Source of the DNA: Auanema rhodensis
Lineage: Eukaryota; Nematoda; Chromadorea; Rhabditida; Rhabditidae
Assembly (NCBI GenBank): GCA_964057225.1
Contig: OZ059899.1
Span: forward strand, 16,252,501 to 16,316,500
DNA length: 64,000 nt
Reading direction: 5' to 3'
Shown: positions 1-13,351 of the stretch, in pieces
Numbering within the stretch: the first letter of the stretch is position 1
Layout of the letters: each line of letters begins with the position of its first letter
Position numbers and translations under genes: made by a program
The notes under the pieces: generated by a model
Told to the model about the DNA's origin: nothing
Database searches by the model: none
What the model saw: the letters and a program-made list of their open reading frames with translations, nothing else

Positions 1-1929
1 CAAATCAGAAAAGTATCGACAAAGCTAATAACAGGTGAAATTTTCTAAAATAAAGTGCCAAAGGATTCACGAATTCTGTAGTTTGTTCGATCGATCATTT
101 TTTATTTTCAGTAACATTGATGACATTTCCGTTATTACGACAGCTTACCGCTTAAGGAGCACATCCATTGACAGTGCTAAGGCATCTTTCTCTCAAAAGC
201 TTGAACAGCCAGACGTAAAGGAGCTTTCAGCCCCATCTACTTCTTCAGAAAGAAAAAGGCGTTATACCATAAGCACAGTATGTATTGTGCTTTGATATTT
301 ATTATGTTATGCTCTAGGATTCTGTGGACTTACTTGAAGTACAAGAAGCCAAGAGACGTCAACCCGAACACGATAAAACAATGAATCCTAGATTCGACTC
401 AATTGAAGAAGAAGATGATTATGATGTTGCTTTACTTATTAATCAAATTATACAATTAATTAATTACAGAGGTCAAGTGTGCAAGAAGATGTTCAACGAA
501 GTTTTACTGACTTTTCTGATGAGAATGGTTTTTCAGTATTTTTACAGAAGTAATTTTTTATTTAATCAGATGATTGTGTGGAAAATCCGGATTTTGTACG
601 TGTTGAGTCTGCACTCAATGACGAAAAAAATATGAATGCGCCTGTGCCCCCTCACCTTACCGACTCAGCATGTCGGGGAATGGGTACCCCGGAAAAGGTT
701 AGTTATATGCTAAAGCTGTTATATTAAATATTGTCTAAGGTTTGGAATTTAATGGTTCAAAAGGATGTAGTGGTACGACCTCAAAGATTGGTTCTTAACA
801 ACCTAATTTCGCCTTCAATGCGCGCCGTTCTTGTCGACTGGATGATGGAGGTTCAACTTTATGTTATTTTTATTATTTATCAGTTTGTTTTAGTTATGTG
901 AAAATGAGAAACAACATAGAGAAACTTTTCATCTCTCCGTTGATTATTTAGACAAATTTCTCGCAGTTCATTCTGATCTACACTTGCATCAGCTTCAATG
1001 TATTGGAACTACTGCTATCTTTATTGCCTCAAAATATGAAGTATGTTTGGTTATTTTCCAGTTAGTTATACTTTATTTTTAGGAAATTTATCCTCCTAAA
1101 ATAGAAAGTTTTGTGGAATATACTGCCGGTGCTTGTGATGAGAACCAAGTGAGGACGGCTGAACTTCTTATGCTCTGTACCTTAAGCTGGAATTTATCAT
1201 CATTAACCGCTATTCATTGGTTAAATATTTATATGCAATTATTAGGAAATAAGCAAGTGAGTTTTGGATATCGCTTTGTGTTCGACCATATCATTTTTAA
1301 GTTTGATCGTGATGCTGATAAGCATATATCAGAAAAACCGTTCACTGTTCCCGCGTATCTTAGAGAAGAATATATGCACATGGCTAGGGTAGATAGCAAT
1401 ATGAGTTCTTAAATCAGTTTTTATCTTTCCAGGTGTTAGATATTGCAGTTCTTGATGTCGATGTGCACAACTTTTCCTATAGGGAACTTGCAGCTGCAGT
1501 ACTTTTTGCCTGTTATGAGCCACATAACTTAGTTAGCACAGTGACAGGTACATTTTTGACTGATTTTATGAGAAAGGTTTGCTTTTATAGGGTACACATA
1601 TGAAGCCTTGCTTCCTGTTGTTGAGTGGATAGAGCCATGTGTTCGATTTTGCGAAAAAAGGAGAATTGCAGGGGATCCATTACCAGCCCGAGAAAATGTG
1701 CGCTCTGAAGAATGGCACAATATCCAGACCCATTATTGCGATGTCTCCGGAGATGAAACATTCGTAATTAAACTATTAGTTACTTTAGGCATCAATCTGT
1801 ATTTTTCAGCGTGAAATTAGAGAACAACGTGCCATGCAGAAAAAACGAGTCGAAGGCGAGAAGTGCCGCATTCTCAGTCATCGATCTGCACCTTTACGAC
1901 CCCGCTGTCGGAATGAGCCAATATCATAG
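1..1929 (+). CDS. cye-1: Cyclin E (5' end outside window)
   Basis: G1/S cyclin, the regulatory partner of CDK2, acting in the nucleus. I read twelve exons: 1-34, 112-277, 318-425, 470-527, 570-697, 740-862, 894-1040, 1083-1256, 1302-1388, 1433-1547, 1591-1763 and 1810-1929. All junction phases agree and the frame ends at TAG 1927-1929. The cyclin box is clear: MRAVLVDWMMEV, then HRETFHLSVDYLDKFLA, FIASKYEEIYPPKIESF and LTAIHWLNIYMQ, in the order and spacing of cyclin E. The EIYPPK segment and the following acidic/Cys stretch favour E over A or B. A poorly conserved acidic N-terminus precedes the box and a basic tail follows it. One intron (863-893) is only 31 bp. The start codon lies upstream of the window. 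Confidence 0.93.
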
Positions 1930-2165
1930 AATATAAACTAACCTGCTTTTCTTTCACTTATGAGCCGGTACATTAATACTTTCTTTCACTTAACAGGTTA
2001 TTAATAATGATACGGTATACATTGTTTTATTATTTTTTCCATACTACCATTCCGAGTCCGTATTTCTTTTGTCGGGTAGTAGGAGTGAACTACCTTGTAA
2101 ATTTTTAGTCCTTATTGTGAATATCTTTCGTATCAATGAATCTAATGACTGTGAATGTTTATTTT
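1930..2165. other. Convergent 3' flanks
   Basis: Short AT-rich spacer between the stop codons of cyclin E (+) and the methyltransferase (-). It must hold both 3' UTRs. I see no other gene in it. Confidence 0.6.
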
Positions 2166-3049
2166 CTAATTTAATTTAAATTCATAAACGTTTGCTACAT
2201 TGAATCCATAATGTTCCTTGATCACATAAGCTGGAAGCGCATATTGGGCTAATAAGATCTTCTTGAACTCAGGGTATCTTAAAAGAGAACCTAATCAAAG
2301 CTCCATTGTAATTCTAATACCGTGCCATATATTTTGAATCTACTAATGGGTGTCTATCTGGATCACCAACAAGTATAATAATATCTCTGTCATTCTGCAG
2401 CCTAATTTATTCTGTACTTAAACTATTAATAAAACGTTCAGCTAACCTTTTCAGAAAAGCAAAAATTTTCTCAGCAAAATTTGAATCATAAAACATGTCC
2501 CCTAATACAACATAACATTTACCCTGAACATTATAAAACATGGTCTTGCATTTCTGTTTGAAACAACCTGTATCCTCTCAAGAAGTTCATCATGATTACT
2601 AGGGTCTAAGAAATTCTTTGTTTCATAACTAACGTTCTTATCAGAAATTCTGTTCAACTTAAAATTTAAAGCGGTTGCCAAGAGAGCATCTGTGAACAAG
2701 ATGTTTTGTATTAGTCGAAGATACAATTACTTGAATCAATGTCATTGGCAATCACAGAATTGCAGCCAACCAAAGTGCCAGCTATGCTTATAGAACCACA
2801 ACCCACACCAAAATCAAAGATAGTCTGATTTTGAAATCTGCTTCCATTATCTAGTATATATTTAGTCATGCCTTGCCCTCCCGGCCAATAAAACGCCCAA
2901 TACGGATCGGGAAAAGGACACTTATCCGGTGTACACATCCATAGAGGTGTTTGCTCCGTTATTAAACGCAGCTTAATAGAAGGAGTCAGACTAGCATTTG
3001 AAATTACAGTATTAGATAAAATCCACTTTGTAGCTTGTCGAATTTTCAT
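2166..3049 (-). CDS. ETFBKMT: ETFB lysine methyltransferase (METTL20-like)
   Basis: Seven-beta-strand SAM-dependent methyltransferase; family members methylate lysines of the beta subunit of mitochondrial electron transfer flavoprotein. Exons on the minus strand: 3049-2731, 2689-2568, 2523-2447, 2401-2321 and 2277-2166. They give 236 codons plus stop with consistent phases. Visible motifs: the family signature DPYWAFYWPGGQ (about residues 48-59), SAM motif I DFGVGCGSISIAG, post-I acidic ANDID, motif GDMFYD and a GDPDR loop near the C-terminus. Length is close to that of animal ETFBKMT. Residues before the DPYW motif are few, so any mitochondrial targeting peptide is short or starts in an unseen exon. 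Introns are 41-45 bp. Confidence 0.88.
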
Positions 3050-3178
3050 TCTATTAACATAATTAGATTTGCCGTTTCACTTGATAAAAATATTCAGTGT
3101 AGACTATAAAAAAAAAAAAAAAAGAATCATATCATTTCTTTATCGGTATCGATAAAAGAATAACAACAATAACGAAAC
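3050..3178. other. Spacer between ETFBKMT start and RPLP2 stop
   Basis: About 130 bp between two same-strand genes. It includes an uninterrupted A run near 3110-3123. It is short enough that both genes could be processed from one transcript, but no operon signal is proven. Confidence 0.4.
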
Positions 3179-3613
3179 TTAGTCAAAGAGACCGAATCCC
3201 ATATCGTCGTCAGACTCTTCCTTAGGTTCCTCCTTCTTGGCGGCAGCTAAAGTCGTTGACTACTTTTAATATAAGAGAAAATACTAACCAGGAGCTGCGG
3301 CAGCAGCGGCTCCTCCAGCTGGAGCGGCAGCAGCTGATGGTCCAGCAGATGGGACAGTAGCAATCTTTTTCTTTCCCTCCTCGATGACTTCAGAAATTGT
3401 CTTTCCGTTAAGAGCGCTGACAACTTGGCTGGCATTGTCCATATCACAGTCAAGACCTCCAGCTCCTATAAGAAATTATAATACTTAAACCTATACATAT
3501 AACCAAAATATGTTGAAAAATTATCACAAACCAAGGATGTTGAGGATATCCTGAGCGGATGGAGAGGCGTTGCCTCCGAGGTTAGCCAACAAGTATGCTC
3601 CCAAGTACTTCAT
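3179..3613 (-). CDS. RPLP2: 60S acidic ribosomal protein P2
   Basis: Stalk protein of the large ribosomal subunit; it forms P1/P2 dimers on P0 and recruits translation GTPases. Exons on the minus strand are 3613-3532, 3465-3289 and 3246-3179, giving 108 residues, the usual P2 length. The start MKYLGAYLLANLGG and the C-terminal acidic peptide EESDDDMGFGLFD are diagnostic of eukaryotic P2. Between them is an Ala/Gly-rich hinge. The start ATG is preceded, on the coding strand, by a TTTTATAG acceptor two bases upstream. This fits a trans-splice site or a 5' UTR intron. Confidence 0.95.
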
Positions 3614-4843
3614 TACTATAAAAATTGATAATAGAAAAAAATTGAAATTCAACAAATCACACAACTCAGGAATGGTTAAAATGCATATATATTAGAAAAA
3701 AAAGATTTTTTAACAGTTTTTAAGATAAAACAGAACAAAATTTGAAATTTTAGAATATAGTTACCTTAAAATAAGTAAACATGGATATAAAAAGAGCAAA
3801 AATAAAAAAATAAGTTGATTACAATACAAATATTTTAGGAGTGACAATATTTTACTACATTCTATCCACTTTACAGAACGAACAACAGGGAATTCTTGTC
3901 GAGACCTTTTAGAGCTTGTAAAGCTTGGTAGTTTAAACTTATTGAAGAGCTTGAGAACGCGAATTCAAAATTTCAATTATACGTATATATTCTATTCTTC
4001 GGTTTTTTTTCAAGGTGTTTTATATATTGCTAGTTTGGAGAATTATGACGCTATCAAAACAATGCAGACCTTCTATTATCGAATATAGACATCGACAATA
4101 CATTATTCTGTATTGTGTGAAACATATTGTTAAAATTTGATGATTCTGATAAAATGCCATTCTTTTTTAAGCTAAGTAAAAGTATTAAAACCCCCAGGTA
4201 ACTTAATTGTTACGGTAGGTATCACGAGTTCAAGGGATCAATCGTGACCGCTTCGCGTCATTGACGCGTCGCGTATATGTGAGACGACGCGGGCGGTTCC
4301 AGGTTTCCGAAGAGTTATTTTGCTTCTTCTAATTAGCGTTTTGATAAAATTGAAATTTCTATTTCCATCCAAAAATCAGCTTCAGCTTCTCTACTTCTCT
4401 TCAGCATGATTTCCCAGTTAATTGTCGGAATATACTGTTTCTTGTTTCGGCGTGGTTTACATTGGTATTACTTCAGATAGCCATGTAATCGTTTTATTTA
4501 AATGGATTCGAAGGAATCTCCCATACTTCCGACTGATATAAATCATCAAATATTTTCAAATATTTACAAATTTATTTTATATTCTCTAAAGAGCTATATA
4601 AGTTCTGGACGACTCATTTTCTAATTACTGAATCCTAATTAACTTTTCAAATCAAATACATAGACAGACAGCACCAGTTCATTGCACCATTTTAAAGAAA
4701 TTTTTTTTCTATGAAATATAAATGTTTCATGAAATAAATATAGCGACTTTTTGTTAATTTTCTTAAGCAGTTTATATGTTTGTTTTGAGTTATTCTTCAT
4801 TCGTTGCTTAAGGTAGCACTTAGCGGACACTGGATGTTCGTTG
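3614..4843. other. Intergenic, AT-rich with a small GC-rich patch
   Basis: No convincing exon. The patch at about 4246-4297 is rich in CG dinucleotides and contains gacgcg/cgcgtc palindromic steps. It stands out from the AT-rich surroundings and could be part of a promoter for the RPLP2 or Gln/Pro-rich gene. An upstream exon of the next gene (for example ATG at 4502) is possible but I could not support it. Confidence 0.35.
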
Positions 4844-6940
4844 ATGCTGGGAACGTCTTCAATAGACCCCTCAGCAGCTTGGGTCCAGTCTTCAACAAGG
4901 CCCTCCCCTGTTCCTGTTAAAGCCGATACTACAAGTTCAGCTGCCATTTCTCCAATCAAGCCAATAACGTCGAATGTTGCCGAACCATTATCCAGTAAAA
5001 TTACTGAGAGTAAGATTTTATTTTTATTTGATTTAAAATATAATTTGTGTAGGCTTAAACTGTGGTGGACAACCGTCTACTAGTAAGATTGAATCACAAG
5101 AAAGCGTGGGTTGTTCGAATTCTACCATCAAGCCTTCTTCGAACATAAGCGAACCTTCGACAAGTGAAGACAAACCTTCTGGCCACGAAGATTCCCCGCT
5201 TAGTGATAGTCAATCAGCATCTAGTCCACAACCGCCTGAGGTTAGTCCTAAGCAGAGAAAGAGCGTTGAAGAAGAACCTGGACCCGTTGCTGAATCGAAT
5301 TCATCTCCAACAACTAGCAAAACTGTAACTCCTACTGGAAAGCAGGACGATTCCCCTAAAAAGGATAACTCCGAGGCCAATCAGACTGAGGAGATCGTCG
5401 AATCTAAACCTGATAGTCTTGTTGAAAAAGCTGTTGCAAACTCACCGCAAGAAATGACATTGTCCGCTGTTGCTCCTTCCCCTCGTCATAGATTCACTTT
5501 TCGAGCAAATTCTAGGCAAGCTCTTCGCTTAAAACGAATAGCTTGTTATTTACCGCATACCTTACGTCAATTAGGTAATTCCTTCATTATATTTTCTCAT
5601 TATACTAAAAACATTTCAGGTTTATCTTCTGTTCAACTTGCCAATGAGGAACCTATTTCTGTTGTTGATGTTCCCATGCTACACCCTCTCCCTGCGAAAA
5701 TTGAAGAAGTTCAACGGCGCATTGAGCCTCCTATTGAATCAATGTAAGTTATTTTAAAATGTATTGGAATAACGAAAATCATTAGTGAGCCACGAATTGT
5801 TCATGGTCCACCTGTTGGATTACCTCCCCAACCCGTTATTCAAGATGTTCCTCATACTGTTCATCCTGTTCCACAACCTCGAGCGCCTGTGAATAATAAT
5901 AGCCCTCTGTTAGTTAATTTGTTGAGGTAAATTTTTTATTATTTTAAATTAACTTACGTTTGTCTTTTTCAGTAATCAGCAACAACAACAGCAACCTCAA
6001 CCTCAACCACAACCCCAACCTCCTCCCCAACAGCAACCTCCTCCGTCTCAACATCCTCAGGTCCCTCAACCGCCTCCACAGCAAGTCCCCCCTCCTGTAA
6101 ATCAGAATGTCCAGCAAAGATCTTTCTCGCCTTTCTCATATCCCAATCACCCTAACCACCCCAACCAACAGCCCCATCCATCCCAACATTCTGCGGGTCC
6201 ACCTACTATGGATCCTCAGCAAATTGCTATGCACCAACAACAGGTTACTTTTTTTTGTTTCTTCTTTTTACATTTCATTTGCCTTTCAAGATGGATCGTC
6301 AGCGGATGATGCTTCAGCAGCAACAGACCATTGAGCACTTGCAGGTTCAAAGGGCACACCCACAAAATCCAGCTCAAGGACCAGTCGCTCATCAGAATCC
6401 TCCTACTCCAGCTGCTTCTACTCCTAATCAGCCTCCATCGTCGAATGGCCAGTATTTCCCAGTCAGTGTACAGCCTGCGAATATGAATGCTGGAGGGCCA
6501 AGAGCTGGACCTGGCGGACCTGTTCCAATGGTAAACCAAATTTAGAACTGTGTACTCATTGTATGTTTTTAGCAAAACTTTCCTCCATCACATGGACAAC
6601 ATATGTATCCACCTCATCCACGTATGGGCGCCCCTCCGAACTATCCACCTGGCGCTCAGGGGCAGGTTCCTCCGTATGGTTGTCCACCAAATCCACAAGC
6701 TGCACCAATGACTCAACCCCCAATGCCTCAACCTCCAATGCCGCAAGCTCCAATGCCTCAGCCTCCACCAATGTCTCAGCCTCCAATGCCTCAAGCAGTG
6801 GCTCCCCCTTTTGTCCCTATGCCAGAGGTAAATTTGTGTATTATTTTTTTTTAGTATTACCAATTTTAAGGAACCTCAACAACCTCCGAAGAAAAAGAGG
6901 AAACCTACCAAGAAACAGCAAAAGGAGGCTGAGCTAGCCC

Positions 6941-6974
<34 letters not shown>

Positions 6975-8805
6975 GCAACAACAGCAGCAGCAGCAACAAC
7001 AACAACAACAACAACAACAACAGCAACAACAGCAGCAGCAACAATCTCAGTTCTTGCAAGAACGAATGATGCACTCTCAACATATGCCTCCGGTATGTTC
7101 AATTTACTCTTACCAAATATTGATTTTTTTCATCTTAGAACGGCCCAATGATGGGTGGTGCTTATCCCCAAGCTGGCTATCCTATGGGCCAGGGGCCGCC
7201 AGGTCCACAATATCCCCCTAACTACGCTGGAAATCCTCATCAGCCTCAAATGTGGCAACATGGAACCATGGTGATAACTATTTTTTCTAACATATGTTTA
7301 AAATATAATGTATTCATTTCAGATGCAACAACGAATGATGTATCAACAGCAAGTTAATCAACCTTGGCCACAACGTCCTCATGTACCATATCCACAATCA
7401 GGTTAATATATTAATATTTTCTTTCATATTTTTAATTATTTAGGTCCTGGACCTGTTCATCCTAGTGGTGCTCAACGATCATCGAATGATTTTCAACAGG
7501 ATGGAACATCACCCAATCAGCAGTTTCCAGGGCAACAAGTTCCCGGAATGAATGTAAGTTTATAATGCTTTGAGGAAGACGTTAAAATATTTGTTTAAAG
7601 GCTGGAAGATATATAAGAAACGATGCTAACTTGTATGATTTTGGAAGCAATGATAATCCTGTTGACAAACTTTGGCATTCCCAAGATGATCACTTAGGTA
7701 ATTCAAATTATTCACCGCTTAGTAACTTTTTACACTTTAGGTGATCTAGATGATATAGAACCTATGAATGAGTTGAGTGGTAGTGGTAGTTTGTTAACGG
7801 ATTCTCAACTCATCGACGGTTCTGGTGCTCCTATCAATGGTGATAACAAATCTCAACCTTCTAACACTCCTAATGGTGATCGCATAGGTATGAAAAAACT
7901 TGTAGAGCCCTAAAACGGCTGTACTTATAGATTCTTCTATAGCTTCTGTGGTGGAAATGGTATCTAGGAATAGTGCTGCACCTGCTCCTTCTCCTAATCC
8001 TGTTGTTTCTCAAGCTCCCCCCGGCTCTCAGTCGCATGGGCTAAAGAGACGCGTGAGCGGAACTCCTGTTAATATGAATGATCAACACAACTTTCAAAAC
8101 GGTAGGTTTTTATTTTCTAATGTCTTTTGAATTTATTTTTAAGATCCCTCGCGTAATTTACATATGATGCCTCCTTCAGTAAGTGGAACGCAGCCTAATT
8201 TTGCTCAACCTCATGCTGCTGATCCGAACCGTGGTCAAATGATGCAGAGGGCTCGTACCCAGGAAAATGGTGGTAACCGGCCAGGAAACGGTCACGAACA
8301 AGTAGTTATAGTTTCACGTGTTTTTTAGTTCTTAAACTATTCTAGAATGGGATCAGACGCCCTTCATCCAATTCTGAAGATGGGTCTGAAGAACGGATAG
8401 GTCAATTAGTTAGAACATTGTTGGCAGATGAAGCCAAGAAAAAAGACTTAGAAAATAAAGTAGTTTGTTTGTCACTTGCTTGATTCAACTGTTCTTGATT
8501 TTTAGGCTAAACAGCAACGAAAAGGTCGTAAGAAAGCAGAAGTCAGCAAGGAGAGCAGTCCACAAGAGACTGAATTCTACGATCGTACGTCTTAGCTTTA
8601 TTGTTTGTAACGTCGTATACGTTTGTGTCCTATTAGCGAGAATTTAGTTAATCGCGCTATGGATTATTCCATTAATAATGCGGGAGCAAATTTTCACCAA
8701 ACCCTTGCAAGGCCGCAACATCTAGTCAAACAACAACATGTTCAGGTACTATTCAAATATCAGAATCGCCTTACATTTGAACCTGATTTGCAGCCAAAGC
8801 AATAA
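4844..8805 (+). CDS. Gln/Pro-rich nuclear-type protein, function unknown
   Basis: A multi-exon gene whose introns are mostly about 40-50 bp. I followed consistent reading phases from about 4817 to the stop at 8803-8805. The first ATG I can use is 4844, but the exon opens upstream, so earlier exons are possible. The protein starts Ser/Thr/Pro-rich, with a conserved-looking segment near 5480-5740, then becomes Gln/Pro-rich from 5975. It has MPQPP-type repeats at 6715-6800, a basic stretch PPKKKRKPTKK (about 6881-6915) typical of a nuclear localisation signal, a run of 35 glutamines, an acidic block at 7740-7800 and a basic C-terminus. It resembles metazoan coactivator or chromatin scaffold proteins in composition only; I do not recognise a family. 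The donor near 8589 is ambiguous: the stronger GTACGT would end the frame at 8647, the weaker GTCTTA leads to 8805. Confidence 0.75.
6940..7044 (+). repeat. CAA/CAG tract encoding 35 glutamines
   Basis: In-frame tract of mixed CAA and CAG codons in one exon of the Gln/Pro-rich gene, directly after the KKKRKPTKK basic segment. The CAA interruptions should stabilise it against slippage. Confidence 0.9.
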
Positions 8806-10149
8806 TGCGTGTCTATCTCACTATTAGCGGCCGGTCCGCTTGCTCAATTCTTTTCTTGTCTCTTCACTACCAACATTTGATGTCTGTAAAAGGTGCTATT
8901 TCATCGCTCTCTCCATATAAGGGTTTTCTAGTCACAGTTATGCTGCTTATATCATTTTAAAAATATATGTTGAATGTTCTCGTATATGATTGATCCTCTA
9001 CTATGATACCCAATACTTTTGTTTTAATTCCCGGTCTTTCTCATCTCTGCCTCCTTAATTTATTTTTACAGTCCCTGTTATAGCAGATTGGGAGGAGACC
9101 GCGCTTGTTGTTCTCGTGGTTGACAGTGATATATGTAGATTTGTATGCTTGTATTGTCCCTGACATAGATTGTTATTTTAGCTTCTTATATGACACTAAG
9201 ATAATCCGTTCATTGCCTTCATCGCTTCCGTCAGGTTTTGCTCATTAAACAAAAGAAGCAAAAGTGATACTTGAAAGTAATTTATATGAAACTAGTCGAA
9301 TAGGCGAAAAAAACGTGGTTTTACAACATTGGTTGAATATGTTTATTTAATGCTTGAGGATCTCTAAGATGTTAAATTGTTAACTGGTAGTTTTGTCTCA
9401 TAATGGACTTTTTTGAACGGGGAGCGACTAACTTAGCAGTAAACACTAATCAACCTGTAAGCAGTTTTTGTAAAATCTAGTAGGGTCCTTCCCATAGTCT
9501 CTGCTTATTTGTAGAAACCGCATTTATTTTCGCCTTGTTATCCAACCCGTTTTCCCTGAGTGTGGACTGTATTAATTTCATTTGCAAAGGTTGTTTTTAT
9601 GATTTCATACCTAACCTGAGAATCTACATTGCTCAACTGAAACCACGAAACCCTAAAGTGTCACGTCTTTTAATTTCTCCATGTTAATGTTTTTATTTAC
9701 CAAATGTGTTTGAGCTCCAAATAAGCAACTTCCAATGCCTTTCTCTTCACTTGTTTATATGAGCGATTCAATGGCATTGCCTTATTTTGGACCATAGGTT
9801 ATAGGGTCCAACGATCTCTTGCTCTATTATAAACTCCTAAAAGTTTGCCTTGTGTTCTACATATATAAATATATTATATGTTATAGTTCATATATAGTTA
9901 GGTTGAGAAATAAATACTTGGATGTTTTACATTATCTACGATTTATTGTTTTTAATTGTTGTATTAAATTATTACTGGCACCGGTATTTGACTGCCCCTT
10001 AAAGGTCTTACGTTTTAAGATATTAAATATTAAACTTTAGCTCAATGTAGTTTGCGTAGAGGTCTGATCATGGATCTGAAAGTAGCAATATGATATTAGG
10101 TGACTTATGAAAACATTGAAACCCTGATGTAATTTCGCCGACTTTCACA
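8806..10149. other. Convergent intergenic region
   Basis: About 1.3 kb between two convergent genes. Translation in all frames gives only short, low-complexity frames. No RNA gene or repeat recognised. Confidence 0.4.
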
Positions 10150-13100
10150 TCATCCTCTATATGATGAACATTTTGAATTTTCTAAAGAAAAAACAAAATA
10201 TGTAGAAGTTAGAATATGCTTACTGTTGATGGAGTATGCGGATCATCTGCTGCATATGCAATTCCATAACATTGATCGACGGCAAAATAGTCTACTTCAG
10301 TCATGTTCTCTTTAACTATAGCATTCGGAGCTGTGAAATGAGAAGCATCATTCAAGATGCAATTTAAATTCTCCTGGAAAAAAAGTCTAACAACGTATAT
10401 ACAAAACCTTTACCTCAAAATAATACACGAAGGACAAACAACGATACCCTGCTGAAGTTTCTGCGCTGATACAGAGTGCTATACATTCTTCAACGGATTC
10501 TGTAGCGTATGCATCCCGAATGTAGCCTATAATCACCATTTGTTCTTTTCGAACAACAATTCCTCCAGAGCAGGCATCGGCAACAGAGGCTATAAATAGT
10601 TGGCATTGGATATTTTCAACAGTCTGCCAATTGATTGTAGGATGATCCCCGTTTTTCTTATCCGCTCATATACTTACCATCTACGCACGTCTTCTCGTAA
10701 TAAATAGACCCGCCACGTGGACGCAACAGATGACGAGTAATGTCCGATGTCAGCTGACAGTCGCGGGTGTGCTTACGATAACTGGCTGAGACACAGTCGA
10801 AAGGTAGTCTATCATCGACCTGTATAAGTTGGACTTATGGTTTTGAATTTAAACCGCGAAAAGAAAAAAAGGAGTACAAAAATCGAATGATATATTTTGC
10901 ACAATTTATTTCAACCACCTTATTGGTTAGACACGCCGATACACAGTCATCTTCACTCGATTGTATTACAACAGTTCTTCCTATACCAACTGTTTCTTCA
11001 ACATCTGATGATCTAACGAACAAAGGGGCTGTGCCCTGACCGCATTCCCCTGAAAAGCATAGTACTAATGTCTGTACAATACACCTTTTTACCTTTTAGA
11101 GAAGGGATTTGTGGAAGCACAGTTGTACTAGGTTTGAATTTGTTCTCATGAGCATTGTTCCTAAAATGGCACCACAACAGTATAATATATTGCATATATT
11201 GAGAGCTTACAAAGATCCTTCAGTGCCATAAGGGTTCGAAAGTGCAGCAAAAGCTTTGGCTAAAGTACAGTTTTAAATAAAAATTCTTATATAAAGAACT
11301 TTACCTCTTTGACGATTTGTTTTAATATTAGCTATAGTAGGTTTGTAATTCAAAGGCTCAGGTTGAATAATGGATCCAGGATGAAGCAGATAATCATGTC
11401 CAAATAGCAATGGATTTGATAGAGTTACGGTCACCTATTAAATATTCTAACATAAATAATATTACTGTAAGAAGTTTACCTCTCTATCTTTAACATGTGA
11501 TATTCGTCGCTCAACAGTTTTACCATCTTTCTGTAATACTTTAGTTTCTGTCTTCAATTCGATATCGGGACTTGATACGGCCCATTCTCCAAAGTCCAGT
11601 TTATTCCCATCTGACAATATCTGAAAATAAATGAGTATATAAATTAAAGCTAGAATGCAACATTCCCAAATCGCGTCAAGAAAGAATATTTGAATAAACG
11701 TAAAGCCGCACAACCATATCAATCAATAATAGTGAAAAAGTCAGTATAGTTATTTGGATAATATGCTAACAGATGATATTCTCACCTTGGATCCAAAAAG
11801 TTGTGGTTTAGTAGTATCCGTTGTACCTTCCTGTTCTTCATTTTTCATTTTCATTAACTCTACTTCAATGGCAAACGGGTTTGCCTACAAGTATGAGATA
11901 AGTAACATTGAAGTTAAAAATTGAAAAGATACAAGTTTATTATGTGTTGAATCTCCTTGTTGAAGTATATGACCTGATTGAATTTCACCTTCTATCCTGT
12001 TATCTTCATAATACTTGGTTCCCCATACTTCTATGTGACCTGAGAGAACATGATAAGAAGGTGCTAATTTTAGGGGATTATCGAAACCTTTCGTTTGAGA
12101 ATTTTTAATTCGATTTTCGTCAATTCGATCTGACAACATCTTGTTTATACTGGTAGGTTCAAGTTTCATGTAATTTTGACCCAGAAACTGCGACTCTGCT
12201 AATCTGAAGATGAGTTTCAACAGTTTTGTCATGCCGTGAAATATACAGACCCCATTTTCCCAGATGTATTCAAATCCGATTCACTTTTCGGCCTGGGATT
12301 TGAAAAATCCGAGGAACTCCTTGAATATGCTTTTCATATAAGGAAAGATTATAATAGAAATCGTTACCCTACTGCCGGTCGTGTAAATGTCTCCGGATTT
12401 TCCAAATTTGCCATTGTGTCAGTTGACATCTTGCTAGGAAATGTAGAAGTTTCATAAGGATCGATCGCAGATTCAAGGAAGTTTATTAAATTCTCCGTCA
12501 CAGTGAACGGTTCCTTCGTGGTCATCTGAAAAATATAATTACCTTCTAATTCCCTCATTCTCAAGTTCTACCTCTTCGTCTTGCCTCGTATCCATTATAG
12601 ATTTGTCGCTCAAAATCCGTCCAGTCGGCTAAACTTACTATTTATACTTCAACAACGTTTAAAAAAACATACAGCTAAACGGATATCCGGATATTCTTCA
12701 TTATAATCTAAGACATTGAATAGAGTATGATTCAGTGAATCATACTTCTCGCTAAAATTATCGCCTCTTTCACGGGTTTTTTGTGGTTTAGCAAAAACCT
12801 GACGTAGTTCTAATATCATATTGAATTTAAAACATACTTACCTTAAGTTCTGTATGTTTTTTCATAGATTCTTGCAAATTACTGTAATGTGTTAAATAGT
12901 AACAATAAGCAATTATTAGATACCTGTTCGAGGAGTGCTCTTTAGAAAACATCGGAAGATTATTCAATAATGGATTTGAACTCAAAAAAAAATCAACAGG
13001 TTCTATAATATTTCATTTCAACACGTGCAGTTATACATGATTACCTTGGGCTACTTGAGCAACATCTTGGACTGAGAACTTTTTTACTCGTTCATAAAAG

Positions 13101-13351
13101 TCTGAAAAGTAGTGAATAATGAGTGCAACTGTCGTTTGGTTGAAACGTAATAATATGCAGAACTGTGTTTTTAGAACAGTAAGATGTAGAATGCTGTATT
13201 TTCCGTATAACAGGGCCCAAATTTGAAAAGAAATACCAATTGAAGACAAACCTTTTGCATTTTCTCCTTCTCGGGCTTGGTTAATTATAACTGCTCTAGA
13301 CGATGAAAACAAGATACATAATACTAATACAATATTTACTGATAAACACAT
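10150..13351 (-). CDS. Secreted protein with two PAN/apple domains
   Basis: Multi-exon minus-strand gene. The chosen start at 13351 begins a signal peptide with hydrophobic core VNIVLVLCILFSSSRA. The middle is poorly conserved and hydrophilic. The C-terminal third has two Cys-rich PAN-like modules. The first has its early cysteines at 11039-10940 (ECGQ, DDCVSAC) and, across an intron, FDCVSASYRKHTRDC and YYEKTC. The second spans 10600-10230 (DACSGG, EECIALC, CLSFVYY, NCILND, DQCYG). PAN domains bind protein or carbohydrate in extracellular and cuticle-associated proteins. No zona pellucida domain or membrane anchor is visible. Most phases are consistent; exons around 12230-12460 are uncertain. 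The last exon gives a stop at 10150-10152. Confidence 0.72.

Noticed and set aside
3247..3453. 68-codon minus-strand ORF within RPLP2
   Set aside because: Wrong frame through the second RPLP2 exon and into an intron.
6905..7102. Val/Ala-rich minus-strand ORF opposite the polyQ tract
   Set aside because: Shadow of the CAA/CAG repeat.
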